Origin: Beijerinckiaceae bacterium
Lineage (GTDB): Bacteria > Pseudomonadota > Alphaproteobacteria > Rhizobiales > Beijerinckiaceae
Length of the DNA stretch: 64,000 nt
Assembly: GCA_027533425.1 (NCBI GenBank)
Contig: JAPZUD010000006.1
Span: 62,001-126,000, forward strand
Direction of reading: 5' to 3'
The notes beneath the pieces were generated by a model, which ran no database searches, was not told the origin of the DNA, and saw only the letters and a list, made by a program, of their open reading frames with translations. Every line of letters begins with the position of its first letter. The first letter of the stretch is position 1. The position numbers and the translations under genes are program-made. Below are positions 27,465 to 37,201 of this stretch, in pieces.

Positions 27465-28544
27465 TCAATACGGGAACGGCCAGGTTCTCAGTTTCTGCTT
27501 CGTGATCTGCCAGAGGCGCGCGAGGCCATGCGGCTCCACGATCAGGAAGAAGATGATCAACGACCCGACGAAAAGGTGGTTGATATGCTCGGCCGTGGCG
27601 CCGGCCAGCGGCAAGCCTATGGCCGGAAGACCGAATTTCAGGATGATCGGCACGATGTTCAGCAGCGCCGCCCCGAAGAAGCAGCCGATCAGGCTGCCGA
27701 GGCCGCCGATGATGACCATGAAAAGGATATTGAAGCTCTGGTTGATATTGAACGCGTCGGACGCCTCGCCGCCGCCATACCAGAGGAACATCATGCAGGC
27801 GCCGGCCACGCCGCAATAGAAGGACGACATGGCGAATGCCGTGAGCTTGGCCGGCAGCAGCCGGATGCCCATCAGCTCGGCGGCGATATCCATGTCGCGC
27901 ACGGCCATAAAGGTGCGCCCGATCCGGCCATGCAGGATGTTCGAGGCCACCCAGGTCATCAGCACCACGATGCCGAGCAGCACGAGATAGCGCGTCGTCG
28001 GTGTCGCATTCGCCCCGGTGATCGCCACGCCGAACAGCGTCCGCTGCGGCACCTCGATCGCGCCCGAGGCGTTGTAGTTGAACAGCCACGGCACGCGCAC
28101 GAAGCACCATTCCAGGAAGAACTGCGCCGCCAGCGTCGCCACCGCGAGGTAGAAGCCCTTGATCCGGAGCGAGGGCAGCCCGAACAACGCGCCGATCGCG
28201 GCCGAGAATACGCCTGACACAAGGATCCAGATGATGATGTTCACATCCGGGAAATAGGTCGTCAGCTTGTAGCAGGCGAAGGCGCCCACGCCCATGAAGG
28301 CGCCGGTCCCGAGCGAGATCAGCCCGGTATAGCCCGTCACGATGTTCAGCCCCATCGCCGCCAGGCTGAAGACGAGGAAGGGGATCATCACCGTCGAGAT
28401 GAAGAAGTTCGATCCGAAGATCGGGATGATGATGGCCGCCGTGGCCAGGATGAGGCCGATGCCGATCCGGTCTTGCAGGATCGGGAACACCGCCATATCG
28501 GCAGAGTAGGTCTTCTTGTATTGGCCCGCCTCGCGGTAGAACAT
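27465..28544 (-). CDS. livM: LivM-type ABC transporter permease
   Basis: A 359-aa permease. The conserved GLNIVTGYTGLISLGTGAFM segment and the coupling motif GRTFMAVRDMDIAAELMGI are those of LivM. About nine to ten hydrophobic segments are seen. A 25-residue N-terminal cytoplasmic extension precedes the first TM. It lies 98 bp after livH and pairs with it. Confidence 0.94.
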   Translation of the reverse strand: MFYREAGQYKKTYSADMAVFPILQDRIGIGLILATAAIIIPIFGSNFFISTVMIPFLVFSLAAMGLNIVTGYTGLISLGTGAFMGVGAFACYKLTTYFPDVNIIIWILVSGVFSAAIGALFGLPSLRIKGFYLAVATLAAQFFLEWCFVRVPWLFNYNASGAIEVPQRTLFGVAITGANATPTTRYLVLLGIVVLMTWVASNILHGRIGRTFMAVRDMDIAAELMGIRLLPAKLTAFAMSSFYCGVAGACMMFLWYGGGEASDAFNINQSFNILFMVIIGGLGSLIGCFFGAALLNIVPIILKFGLPAIGLPLAGATAEHINHLFVGSLIIFFLIVEPHGLARLWQITKQKLRTWPFPY

Positions 28545-28642
28545 GAGTCAAACTCCGTTTGACAGGCAGTGGGGAGAAGGCAGTCGGCAGATCAATCCGC
28601 CACCACCCGATTGCCGAATGCCGATTGGCGACGTCCACATCA

Positions 28643-29599
28643 TCAGATCCTCTCGATGATCTTGTCGCCGAACAATCCCTGAGGCCGGACCATCAGGAAG
28701 CCGAGCGCGATGACATAGGCGATCCAGTTCTCGATGCCGCCGCCGACCAGCGGCCCCCAGTAGAACTCGGCCAGCTTCTCGCCGATGCCGATGATCAGCC
28801 CGCCGACAATGGCGCCGGGGATCGAGGTGAAACCACCGAGGATCAGCACCGGCAGCGCCTTCAGGGCAATGGTCTGCAGCGCGAAGGACACATCCGACCG
28901 CGCCCCCCACATGATGCCGGTGATCAGCGCCACGATGCCGGCGGCAAACCACACGATCGCCCAGATCTGGTTCAGCGAGATGCCGACAGAGAGCGCCGCC
29001 TTGTGGCTGTCCGCCACGGCCCGCAACGCCCGGCCGATCCTCGTATACTGGAAGAAGACCGCCAGAGCCGCGATCATGATCGAGGCGATCACCGCCGCCG
29101 CGATATCGATCTTCTGGAAGGTCACCCGCCCGCCCAGCATCGCGACATCGATCGCGCCGCGCGGCAGGCCAAGCTCCTCGGTGATCATCTGCTTGGGTTC
29201 GCCGCCGAAGATGAATTCGCCAATGCCGATCAACACATAGGTCAGCCCGAAGGTCGCCATGAAGAGAATGATATCGGGCTGGTTGACCAATGGCCGGAGC
29301 ACGACCCGCTCCACTGCCACCGCCAGCGCGAGCATTACCCCGAGGGTCAGCAGAACCGCCAGCCAGGCCGGCACGCCCTTCTCATGCAGGCCGACCAGCG
29401 TGAGCCCGGCAAAGACCACCATGATCCCCTGCGCGAAATTGAACACGCCCGAGGCCTTGAAGATCAGCACGAAGCCGAGCGCGATCAGCGCATAGAGCAC
29501 GCCGGAGACAAGGCCTTCCCAGAGCGTCTGGACCAGCAGGTCGGGCATGGCGCCCATCTGCAGGAAGGGATCGATGAAAATCTTGAACAGAAGATCCAT
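28643..29599 (-). CDS. livH: LivH-type ABC transporter permease
   Basis: A 318-aa permease. It has ALGFVLIFKASGVFNFAQG (the conserved LivH second-helix region) and RIGRALRAVADSHKAALSVG (coupling helix). It lies 12 bp downstream of livG. It forms the inner-membrane channel with LivM. Confidence 0.94.
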   Translation of the reverse strand: MDLLFKIFIDPFLQMGAMPDLLVQTLWEGLVSGVLYALIALGFVLIFKASGVFNFAQGIMVVFAGLTLVGLHEKGVPAWLAVLLTLGVMLALAVAVERVVLRPLVNQPDIILFMATFGLTYVLIGIGEFIFGGEPKQMITEELGLPRGAIDVAMLGGRVTFQKIDIAAAVIASIMIAALAVFFQYTRIGRALRAVADSHKAALSVGISLNQIWAIVWFAAGIVALITGIMWGARSDVSFALQTIALKALPVLILGGFTSIPGAIVGGLIIGIGEKLAEFYWGPLVGGGIENWIAYVIALGFLMVRPQGLFGDKIIERI

Positions 29600-29611
29600 G
29601 CCCGCCCCCGT

Positions 29612-30424
29612 TTAATGCGCGACGCCCAGATAGGCATCGATGACCTTCTGGTTCTTCTTGACTTCATCCGGCGTGCCATCGGCGATCTTCTGGCCGTATT
29701 CCAGCACGACCACCCGGTCGGACAGGTCCATCACGACGCCCATATCATGCTCGATCAGCGCGATCGTGGTGCCGTACTGTTCCTTCGTGTCGAGGATGAA
29801 GCGGCACATGTCCTCCTTCTCCTCGAGATTCATGCCGGCCATCGGCTCGTCCAGCAGCAGCAATTCCGGCTGCATCGCCAGCGCCCGGCCCAGCTCAACC
29901 CGCTTCTGGAGGCCATAGGGCAGCTTGCCCACCGGCACCTTGCGGATATGCTCGATTTCGAGGAAGTCGATGATTTCCTCAACGAATTTTCGGTGCTCGA
30001 TCTCTTCCCGCATGGCCGGACCATGCCGGAACAGATGCCAGAAGAACGGCGTCCGCATCTTCAGTGTCCGGCCGACCATGATATTGTCCAGCGTGGTCAT
30101 GCCCTTGAACAGGGCGACGTTCTGGAAGGTCCGGGCGATCCCCTGCGAGGCGGCGACATGCGGACGCATCTTGCTCCGTGTCTGGCCGCGATAGGTGATC
30201 CGGCCCTCCTGCGGGTGGTAGAAGCCGTTGATGACATTGAGCATCGAGGTCTTGCCGGCGCCGTTCGGCCCGATAATCGCCCGGACCTCGCCCTTGCGGA
30301 TATCGAAGGAGACGTCGGTGATGGCCTTCACCCCACCGAAGCGGAGCGTGACATTGTCCACCGCCAGAAGGGTGTCGCCCGGGGCAATATCCTGGCGGAA
30401 CTCGGAATGGTTCATGGCGTTCAT
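29612..30424 (-). CDS. livG: LivG-type ABC transporter ATP-binding protein
   Basis: A 270-aa ATPase. Walker A is IGPNGAGKTSMLN, and Walker B/D-loop is LLLLDEPMAGMN; the ABC signature is replaced by LPYGLQKRVELGRAL, the form normal in LivG proteins. GGAGGGA is 4 bases upstream of the ATG at 30424. It follows the acyl-CoA synthetase by 17 bp. Confidence 0.94.
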   Translation of the reverse strand: MNAMNHSEFRQDIAPGDTLLAVDNVTLRFGGVKAITDVSFDIRKGEVRAIIGPNGAGKTSMLNVINGFYHPQEGRITYRGQTRSKMRPHVAASQGIARTFQNVALFKGMTTLDNIMVGRTLKMRTPFFWHLFRHGPAMREEIEHRKFVEEIIDFLEIEHIRKVPVGKLPYGLQKRVELGRALAMQPELLLLDEPMAGMNLEEKEDMCRFILDTKEQYGTTIALIEHDMGVVMDLSDRVVVLEYGQKIADGTPDEVKKNQKVIDAYLGVAH

Positions 30425-30441
30425 GCGTCCCTCCGGCGGTT

Positions 30442-32424
30442 TCAGGCGGCGCGCGCAGGCGGAGAAGCCGGCGCGGAGACCGGAAGGACCTTCGCATCCG
30501 CGACGCGCACCCGCGCCGAGATGACGCCCTTGCGGCCATCCTCGAAGGTCACTTCGGTCGAGATATCCGCCTCGGTCGATCCGTCATACAAAGCCGTGAC
30601 GAGGGGACCGTAGCGATCGGCGATGAAGCTACGCCGCACCTTCTGCGTGCGCGTCAACTCCCCGTCATCGGCATCCAGTTCCTTGTGCAGCACAAGGAAA
30701 CGCCGGATCTGGGCATGGGCCATCATTGGCTCCTCCGCCAGCTGGCGGTTCACCTCCGCCACATGCCCGGCGATGATGTCATAGACCTGCGGGTGCCCGG
30801 CCAGTTCCTGGTAGGAGCCATAGGAGACATTGTTCCGCTCGGCCCAGTTCCCCACCGCTGTCAGGTCGATATTGATGAAGCAGGTCACGAAATCCTCGCC
30901 CTGACCGAAGGCCACGACCTCGCGGATATTCGGGAAGAACTTCAGCTTGTTCTCGAGATATTTCGGCGCGAAGAGCGCCCCGCTGCGCAGTTTGCCGACA
31001 TCCTTGGCGCGGTCGATGATGCGGAGCTGACCATCCTTCTCGAAGAAGCCGGCATCGCCCGTCCGGACATAGCCATCCTCGGTCATCGTCTCGGCGGTCT
31101 TTTCCGGCTCCTTGAAATAGCCGATGAACTGCCCCGGCGACTTGTAGAGAACCTCGCCATTCTCGTCGATGCGGATCTCGACATTCGGCGTGGCCGGGCC
31201 GACGCAATCGGCGCGCACCTCGCGGTCGCCCTGCACCGTGACATAGAGGAAAGCCTCGGTCTGCCCGTAAAGCTGCTTCAGATTGAGCCCGATCGACCGG
31301 TAGAACGAGAACAGTTCCGGCCCGATCGCCTCGCCCGCCGTATAGGCGATGCGGATCGTGGTCATGCCGAGCACATTCTTGAGCGGCCCGTAGACGAGGA
31401 CCTCGCCGAGCGCGTAATTCAGCCGGGCGCCCAGTGGCACCGGCTTGCCGTCGAGGATCTTCTCACCCCATTTCTTGGCAACGCCGAGATAATAGTGGAA
31501 CATCTTCCGCTTGAGCCAGCCGGCATCTTCCATCCGGATCATGATGCGGGTCAGCATGCTTTCGTAGACGCGGGGCGGCGCAAAGGCGAAGGTCGTTCCG
31601 ATCTCGCGGCGATCCTCCACAGCCGTCTCCGGGCTTTCCGGGCAATTGATGGTGAAGCCGGCAACCAGCGCCTGCGCATAATTGAGGTAATGGTCGCCCA
31701 CCCAGGCCAACGGCAGATAGGCGATCACGTTGTCGCGGTCGGTCAGCCGGTCGAATTCCACCGTATCGGTCGCCGCCTTCACGCAGCCTCCGGCCGAGAG
31801 CATCACGCCCTTCGACCGGCCGGTCGTCCCGGAGGTGTAGAGGATCACCGAGGTATCGCTGCCCTTGCCCGTGGCAATGGCCTCGTCCAGCCTTTTCACG
31901 GCGGCCGGATCGCTCATCAGGATACCCGCGCCCTGGGCGATCACCTCGTCGATCGCCTGCAGGCGGGAATGGTCATAGTCGCGCAGGCCGCGCGGCTCGT
32001 CATAGAAGACGATCTCGATCTTCGGCAGGCGATCGGCCACGCCGAGGATCTTGTCGACCTGCTCCTGGTCCTGCACGCAGGCAAAGCGCACCTCGGCATG
32101 GTCGAGCACATAGGCCATCTCGTCGGCCACGGCATCGGAATAGACCGGCACCGGGATCGCCCCGACCGATTGCGCCGCCATGATCGACCAATAGAGCTTC
32201 GGACGGTTGGTACCGATGATCGCAACCTTGTCGCCGCGCTGCAGGCCATGGGCCATCAGCCCGAGCGCATAGCAGCGGACCTGCCGCGCCACATCCCCCC
32301 AGCTCCATTCCCGCCAGATCCCGAGATCCTTGTGGCGCATGGCCGGGCGATGGGGCCGGACAGCCTCATTGCGAAGAAGCAGTTTCGGAAACGTGTCCAA
32401 CTCGGCGGTGGCATCTGCCGTCAC
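30442..32424 (-). CDS. Long-chain acyl-CoA synthetase (AMP-forming)
   Basis: A 660-aa adenylate-forming enzyme of the long-chain fatty acid-CoA ligase type. The P-loop is VILYTSGTTGRSKG, followed by IAYLPLAWVGDH, LKQLYGQTEAF, GYVRTGDAGFFEKDGQLRI and a C-terminal domain. A GTG start at 32424 preceded by GAGGGAGA is chosen; an ATG start at 32541 would add a poorly conserved Lys/Arg-rich extension and has no ribosome site. It is the first gene of the unit with livGHMKF, so it probably activates the imported acid with CoA. Confidence 0.9.
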   Translation of the reverse strand: MTADATAELDTFPKLLLRNEAVRPHRPAMRHKDLGIWREWSWGDVARQVRCYALGLMAHGLQRGDKVAIIGTNRPKLYWSIMAAQSVGAIPVPVYSDAVADEMAYVLDHAEVRFACVQDQEQVDKILGVADRLPKIEIVFYDEPRGLRDYDHSRLQAIDEVIAQGAGILMSDPAAVKRLDEAIATGKGSDTSVILYTSGTTGRSKGVMLSAGGCVKAATDTVEFDRLTDRDNVIAYLPLAWVGDHYLNYAQALVAGFTINCPESPETAVEDRREIGTTFAFAPPRVYESMLTRIMIRMEDAGWLKRKMFHYYLGVAKKWGEKILDGKPVPLGARLNYALGEVLVYGPLKNVLGMTTIRIAYTAGEAIGPELFSFYRSIGLNLKQLYGQTEAFLYVTVQGDREVRADCVGPATPNVEIRIDENGEVLYKSPGQFIGYFKEPEKTAETMTEDGYVRTGDAGFFEKDGQLRIIDRAKDVGKLRSGALFAPKYLENKLKFFPNIREVVAFGQGEDFVTCFINIDLTAVGNWAERNNVSYGSYQELAGHPQVYDIIAGHVAEVNRQLAEEPMMAHAQIRRFLVLHKELDADDGELTRTQKVRRSFIADRYGPLVTALYDGSTEADISTEVTFEDGRKGVISARVRVADAKVLPVSAPASPPARAA

Positions 32425-32507
32425 GCACGCTCTCCCTCGATCCGTTTCGACCCTGATGCGGAATTTCGTTGAATCCCGCTTTTTCTTGTCTTCACGTTCG
32501 CAGCACA

Positions 32508-32530
32508 GGCCCATTTGCGCAAGATGGGCC
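32508..32530. promoter_or_regulatory. Inverted repeat upstream of the acyl-CoA synthetase-liv operon
   Basis: GGCCCAT and ATGGGCC are perfect 7-bp arms around 9 bases, 84 bp upstream of the GTG start. It may be an operator for the operon. The binding protein is unknown; the adjacent Crp/Fnr regulator is one candidate, but the sequence is not a standard Crp or Fnr site. Confidence 0.4.
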
Positions 32531-32666
32531 TTGACAGACATGCCGGTCTTTTGGTCTTAAGCTATCAAGCCTGCGCGTGATTTTCGCTCAGGATTTCGGC
32601 GATTTCCGTAACATCGTTGCTCTGACCGTCCCGGCGCCTTCGGTGGCGCGGCGTTCCGTCGCGTCC

Positions 32667-33350
32667 TCAGCCGCCGGAATTCCCGAACCGGACGAGATCC
32701 TGCCAGTCGCGGATCGCGATCCCGCCGCGCTCGACTTGCAGCACCCGTGCCTGCTCCAGCACCTTGAGTGACTGGTTTGTCACCTGCCGCGACAGGCCCG
32801 AGAGCAGGCCGATTTCCTCCTGCGTGATTGCGAGATGCGTGCCGACGCCCGGATTGACGCGCGGATTGAAGATGCTCGCCAGCGCCCGCGCCACCCGGCC
32901 GGTCGCATCGAGCATCCGGTCATTCTCGACCTGGCCGATGAACTGGCCGAGCCGCTCGTTGAACTGGTGGACAAGGAACCGGTTGAACCCGACGCTGTGC
33001 TCGAACAGCCAGTTGAAGGTCGGCAGGTCCATCAGCATCAGCCGGGATTCGCGCAACGCCACGAGATCATAGCGGCGCGGCTCGTTTTTCAGCAGGCTGC
33101 CCTCGCCGAACCAGGCCCCGGCCGCAAGCCCGGCCAGGCTGACCTGCTTGCCGGAATCCGACACGGTGGAGAGCTTGACGAGGCCCGACACGACCCCGCC
33201 CCAGCAATCGAAGCGATCCCCCTGATGGCAGATGTAATTGCCCTTGCCATAGGTGCGCTCGACAATGCCGCGACGCGCCTTCTCCGCCTCTTCCGGGGTG
33301 AGGTCCCGGGCCCAGGCCGCCATCTGTCGCAGGGCATCGAGAGAAATCAC
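32667..33350 (-). CDS. Crp/Fnr-family transcriptional regulator
   Basis: A 227-aa protein with an N-terminal cyclic-nucleotide-binding-like beta roll (GNYICHQGDRFDCWGGVVSG, AGAWFGEGSLL) and a C-terminal winged helix (THLAITQEEIGLLSGLSRQ). The Cys set of Fnr is absent. The effector is unknown. It sits between the ferredoxin oxidoreductase gene and the acyl-CoA synthetase operon on the same strand and could control either. Confidence 0.9.
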   Translation of the reverse strand: MISLDALRQMAAWARDLTPEEAEKARRGIVERTYGKGNYICHQGDRFDCWGGVVSGLVKLSTVSDSGKQVSLAGLAAGAWFGEGSLLKNEPRRYDLVALRESRLMLMDLPTFNWLFEHSVGFNRFLVHQFNERLGQFIGQVENDRMLDATGRVARALASIFNPRVNPGVGTHLAITQEEIGLLSGLSRQVTNQSLKVLEQARVLQVERGGIAIRDWQDLVRFGNSGG

Positions 33351-33452
33351 GTCGCAATCCTGTCTTCTGGCAAGATCCTGTCCGTCGGGCGTCGCGCGGC
33401 GACTATTGCCGCGCGGTGCCCCTGTGGCAACCGCTCCGAAGGGCGGAGCCGC

Positions 33453-36400
33453 TCACTCCGCCGCCAGCGGCACCGGTGCCGCCGGATTCCGGAACCGCGC
33501 CAGCAACTCGGCCTCGCGCCGGTCCGTCTCCGCCGCGTTCCGCGCCCGGACATGGCCGAAGCCGCGGATCTGCTGCGGCAGGCCGGCAATCTCGACCGCC
33601 AGCGCGTGATTGCCGGCACCGAGCGCAGCCAGCAGCGCCTCCACCGTCTCGCGGTAGCGCCCGATCCGGGCGCGCTCGTCGCGGCGCTCGGCCGTATAGC
33701 CGAACGGGTCAAGCCGGGTGCCGCGCAGGCCCTTGAAATGCTGCAGCAGACCGAAGGCCTTCATCATCCACGGCCCGAAGGCGATCTTGCGCGGATGGCC
33801 GCTCGCCGGGTCGACCTTCGCGAGAAGCGGCGGCGCAAGATGGAAGGTCAGGCGCATGGTCTCGCCGTCGAAGGCTTCCTTCAGCTGGCGGCTGAACGCG
33901 GCCCCGGCATAGAGCCGCGCGACCTCGTATTCGTCCTTGTAGGCCATCAGCTTGAACAGGCTCTTCGCCACCTGCTCGGTCAGCGCTGTTGCACCGGGAA
34001 CGGCCTTGTCCTCCGCGGCGCGGACCCGCTCGACAAACGCACGGTAGCCGGCGGCATAGGCGGCATCCTGGTAGTCGGTGAGGAACTCCACCCGGCGGGC
34101 GATCGCCTCGTCGAGCGTGGCCGCGAGGCCCGCGCCCGGCACGGCCTGCGCCTTGGCAACAAGGCCTTTGGCGAGTTCGGGATCATGCGCCGCCGCGCGG
34201 CCCCAGCGGAAGGCCTCGCGATTCATCGCCACGGCCTCGCCATTGAGCTCGATCGCCCGCTCGAGCGAATCCGCATGAAGCGGCACCGCCCCGCGCTGGA
34301 ACGCATAGCCCAGCAGGAACATGTTCGCCGCGATCGACTGGCCGAACAATGTGGTGGCAATCGTGGTCGCGTCGAGGAAATGCGCCAGCGGCTGGCCGGC
34401 CGCATCCTTTCCGGCCGCCGAGGTGATGCCGCGGCGGAGCCGCTCCGTCGGGAGCGAGTAATCCGGGTTGCGGGTGAAATCGCCCGGCAGCACCTCTGCC
34501 GTGTTGACGACGAAGAACGTCTCGCCCGGCTTCACGCTGGCCAGCACCTTCTTCGAGCCCGACACGACAAGATCGCAGCCGAGGATCAGGTCAGCCATGC
34601 CGGCCGAGACGCGGATGGCATGGATATCCTCCGGCGTCTTCGCGAGGCGGATATGCGAGAACACCGCGCCACCCTTCTGCGCAAGGCCCGCCATATCGAT
34701 CATGCCGCAGCCGCGGCCCTCGAGATGGGCCGCCATACCGAGAATCGCACCGATCGTCACCACGCCGGTCCCGCCGACACCGGTCACGATGGCGGCCCAG
34801 GCAGCCTTGTCGAGATCGGGGATGGCCGGTTCCGGCAGGCGCGGCAGCGCCGTGCCCTTGCTCGAGCCGGCGAGCTTGCGCGGCCTGGCGCCCGAAACGG
34901 TGACGAAGGACGGGCAGAACCCGTCGAGACAGGAGAAATCCTTGTTGCAGCTCGACTGGTCGATCCGGCGCTTGCGGCCGAATTCGGTATCGACCGCCTG
35001 CACCGACACGCAGTTCGAGGCCTTGCCGCAATCCCCGCACCCCTCGCAGACCAGCTCGTTGATCAGCACGCGCTTGTCCGGATCGGGATAGAGGCCCCGC
35101 TTGCGGCGGCGGCGCTTCTCGGCGGCGCAGGTCTGGTCGTAGATCATGACCGTCACGCCCGGAATGCCGGCCAGTTCCTTCTGGACGGGCATCAGCTCGG
35201 AGCGGTGATGGAAGCTCACCCCCGCCGGCCAGCTGTATTCGGGGCCGTATTTGTCGGGTTCGTCCGAGACGATCGCGATCCGCTCCACGCCTTCGGCGCG
35301 CACCTGCCGCGCGATCATGTCCGGCGTGAGATTGCCCTCGTGATGCTGGCCGCCGGTCATGGCCACGGCATCGTTGAACAGGATCTTGTAGGTGATGTTG
35401 GTCTTGGTCGCGATCGCCCAGCGCAGGGCCAGCACGCCGGAATGGTTGTAGGTGCCGTCACCGAGATTCTGGAACACATGCTCGCGCGTGGAGAAGGGCG
35501 ATTCGCCGATCCAGTTGGTGCCCTCACCGCCCATCTGGGTGAAGCCCTCGGTCTCGCGATCCATCCACTGGACCATGTAATGGCAGCCGATGCCGGCATA
35601 GGCGCGGCTGCCCTCGGGCACCTTGGTCGAGCTGTTATGCGGGCAGCCCGAGCAGAAATACGGCGTGCGGGTCGCGAGATCGATCGTCTCGGACAACACA
35701 CCCTGCGCACGGCGGATCCGCTCGACCCGCTGCGCCAGTTCGGCATCGTCCTGCCGCGCCAGCAGGCGCGAGCCGATGGCAATGGCGATATCGTTCGGAT
35801 CGAGTGCGCCCTTGACCGGGAAAAGCCACTGGCCCTGCTCGTCCTTCTTGCCGACGACAACGGGCTGGTGCTTCGAGCCATAAAGCTCCTCGCGCACCTG
35901 CACCTCGATCAGCGAGCGCTTCTCCTCGACCACCATGCAGAGATCGATATCCTGCACGAAATCCTTCAGCAGGTCCGGATCGACCGGCCAGGGCGAGGCC
36001 AGCTTGAGCAGCTTCAGGCCCAGCCTGTCGGCCTTCGCGGCGTCGATGCCGAGAATGTCGAGCGCCTGCATCACGTCGAGATAGTTCTTGCCGACCGAGA
36101 TGATGCCCATCCGGGGCTTCCGGCCGCCGGTATAAATCATCTTGTCGAGCTTGTTCGCCCGGAAATAGGCCAGCACGGCGGCACGCTTGTATTCGTGCAG
36201 GCGCGCTTCCTGCTCGAGGAAATTGTCGCGCGGGCGGATATTCAGCCCGCCCGGCGGCATCTCGAAATCATTCGGAATGGCAATGGAGACCCGGTCGATA
36301 CGGCCATCGACAGAGGCGGTCGATTCAACATTGTCCTTCACGCCCTTCACCGCCACCCAGACGCCGGCATAGCGGCTGAGCGCGAAGGCATGGAGGCCGA

Positions 36401-36956
36401 AATCGAGGATTTCCTGCACCCCCGCCGGGTTCAGGATCGGGATCATCGTATCGACGAAATTGAACTCGGTCTGGTGGGCATTGGTGGAGCTTTCCGCCGT
36501 GTGATCATCGCCCGACAGGCAGACAACGCCGCCGAATTTCGACGAACCCGCCATATTGGCATGGCGGAACACATCGCCCGTCCGGTCGACGCCGGGCCCC
36601 TTGCCATACCAGAGCGCGAACACGCCCTGATGCTTGCCCTCGCCGCGCATCTCCGCCTGCTGCGTACCCCAGCAGGCCGTGGCGGCGAGATCCTCGTTGA
36701 GGCCCGGCTGGAAAACGATCTGGTGCCGTTTCAGCTGCTTGCCGGCCCGGAAAAGCTGCTGGTCGAGCCCGCCCAGCGGCGAGCCGCGATAGCCCGAGAC
36801 AAAGCCGGCTGTATCGAGCCCGGCGCGACGATCGCGCTCCTGCTGCATGAGCAGCATCCGGACCACCGCCTGCGTGCCGGACAGGAACACCTGCTCGGCG
36901 GCAAGGTCATACTTGTCGTCCAGCGTGACATCCTTCAGCGGAACAGGCTTGCCCAT
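33453..36956 (-). CDS. Indolepyruvate ferredoxin oxidoreductase, fused single-chain type
   Basis: A 1167-aa protein combining the alpha (TPP pyrimidine and pyrophosphate domains) and beta/gamma parts of 2-oxoacid:ferredoxin oxidoreductase. It has YRGSPLGGLDQQLF near the N-terminus, the TPP region GIGCHYMVQW, EGTNWIGESPF, a Cys-rich segment LVCEGCGDCGKASNC and SCNKDFSCLDGFCPSF for Fe-S binding, and GVGGTGVVTIGAILGMAA of the gamma domain. It converts aryl-pyruvates such as indolepyruvate to aryl-acetyl-CoA with reduction of ferredoxin. The ATG at 36956 has AAGGGAG upstream. It is a single gene followed by crp/fnr. Confidence 0.93.
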   Translation of the reverse strand: MGKPVPLKDVTLDDKYDLAAEQVFLSGTQAVVRMLLMQQERDRRAGLDTAGFVSGYRGSPLGGLDQQLFRAGKQLKRHQIVFQPGLNEDLAATACWGTQQAEMRGEGKHQGVFALWYGKGPGVDRTGDVFRHANMAGSSKFGGVVCLSGDDHTAESSTNAHQTEFNFVDTMIPILNPAGVQEILDFGLHAFALSRYAGVWVAVKGVKDNVESTASVDGRIDRVSIAIPNDFEMPPGGLNIRPRDNFLEQEARLHEYKRAAVLAYFRANKLDKMIYTGGRKPRMGIISVGKNYLDVMQALDILGIDAAKADRLGLKLLKLASPWPVDPDLLKDFVQDIDLCMVVEEKRSLIEVQVREELYGSKHQPVVVGKKDEQGQWLFPVKGALDPNDIAIAIGSRLLARQDDAELAQRVERIRRAQGVLSETIDLATRTPYFCSGCPHNSSTKVPEGSRAYAGIGCHYMVQWMDRETEGFTQMGGEGTNWIGESPFSTREHVFQNLGDGTYNHSGVLALRWAIATKTNITYKILFNDAVAMTGGQHHEGNLTPDMIARQVRAEGVERIAIVSDEPDKYGPEYSWPAGVSFHHRSELMPVQKELAGIPGVTVMIYDQTCAAEKRRRRKRGLYPDPDKRVLINELVCEGCGDCGKASNCVSVQAVDTEFGRKRRIDQSSCNKDFSCLDGFCPSFVTVSGARPRKLAGSSKGTALPRLPEPAIPDLDKAAWAAIVTGVGGTGVVTIGAILGMAAHLEGRGCGMIDMAGLAQKGGAVFSHIRLAKTPEDIHAIRVSAGMADLILGCDLVVSGSKKVLASVKPGETFFVVNTAEVLPGDFTRNPDYSLPTERLRRGITSAAGKDAAGQPLAHFLDATTIATTLFGQSIAANMFLLGYAFQRGAVPLHADSLERAIELNGEAVAMNREAFRWGRAAAHDPELAKGLVAKAQAVPGAGLAATLDEAIARRVEFLTDYQDAAYAAGYRAFVERVRAAEDKAVPGATALTEQVAKSLFKLMAYKDEYEVARLYAGAAFSRQLKEAFDGETMRLTFHLAPPLLAKVDPASGHPRKIAFGPWMMKAFGLLQHFKGLRGTRLDPFGYTAERRDERARIGRYRETVEALLAALGAGNHALAVEIAGLPQQIRGFGHVRARNAAETDRREAELLARFRNPAAPVPLAAE

Positions 36957-37201
36957 CCGGCATTCTCCCTTGCCAATCACGGCGCCTTCTTTCGCGACAA
37001 TCGCGAGTGTGCGCGCTTCTTGTCCCTTCGTATACGTCAGTAATGCTGACCTTTTCAAGAGGGAGTTTCGAATGGCTCGAAAGTGACCTATTTTTGCCGC
37101 AAAACGTGGGGAGAGAGATGGGCTGGCTGCTTCGTCCGATCGATGCGGCCTTAATGGATTTCTGCTAGACCGATTCGCAGGTCATGGGGGGTCTGCGCCT
37201 G

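Noticed and set aside
32835-37043. 1402-aa open frame antisense to the indolepyruvate oxidoreductase
   Set aside because: It is a shadow of the real gene; the translation is rich in Arg/His/Glu/Ala without folds or motifs, and it also runs across the crp gene.
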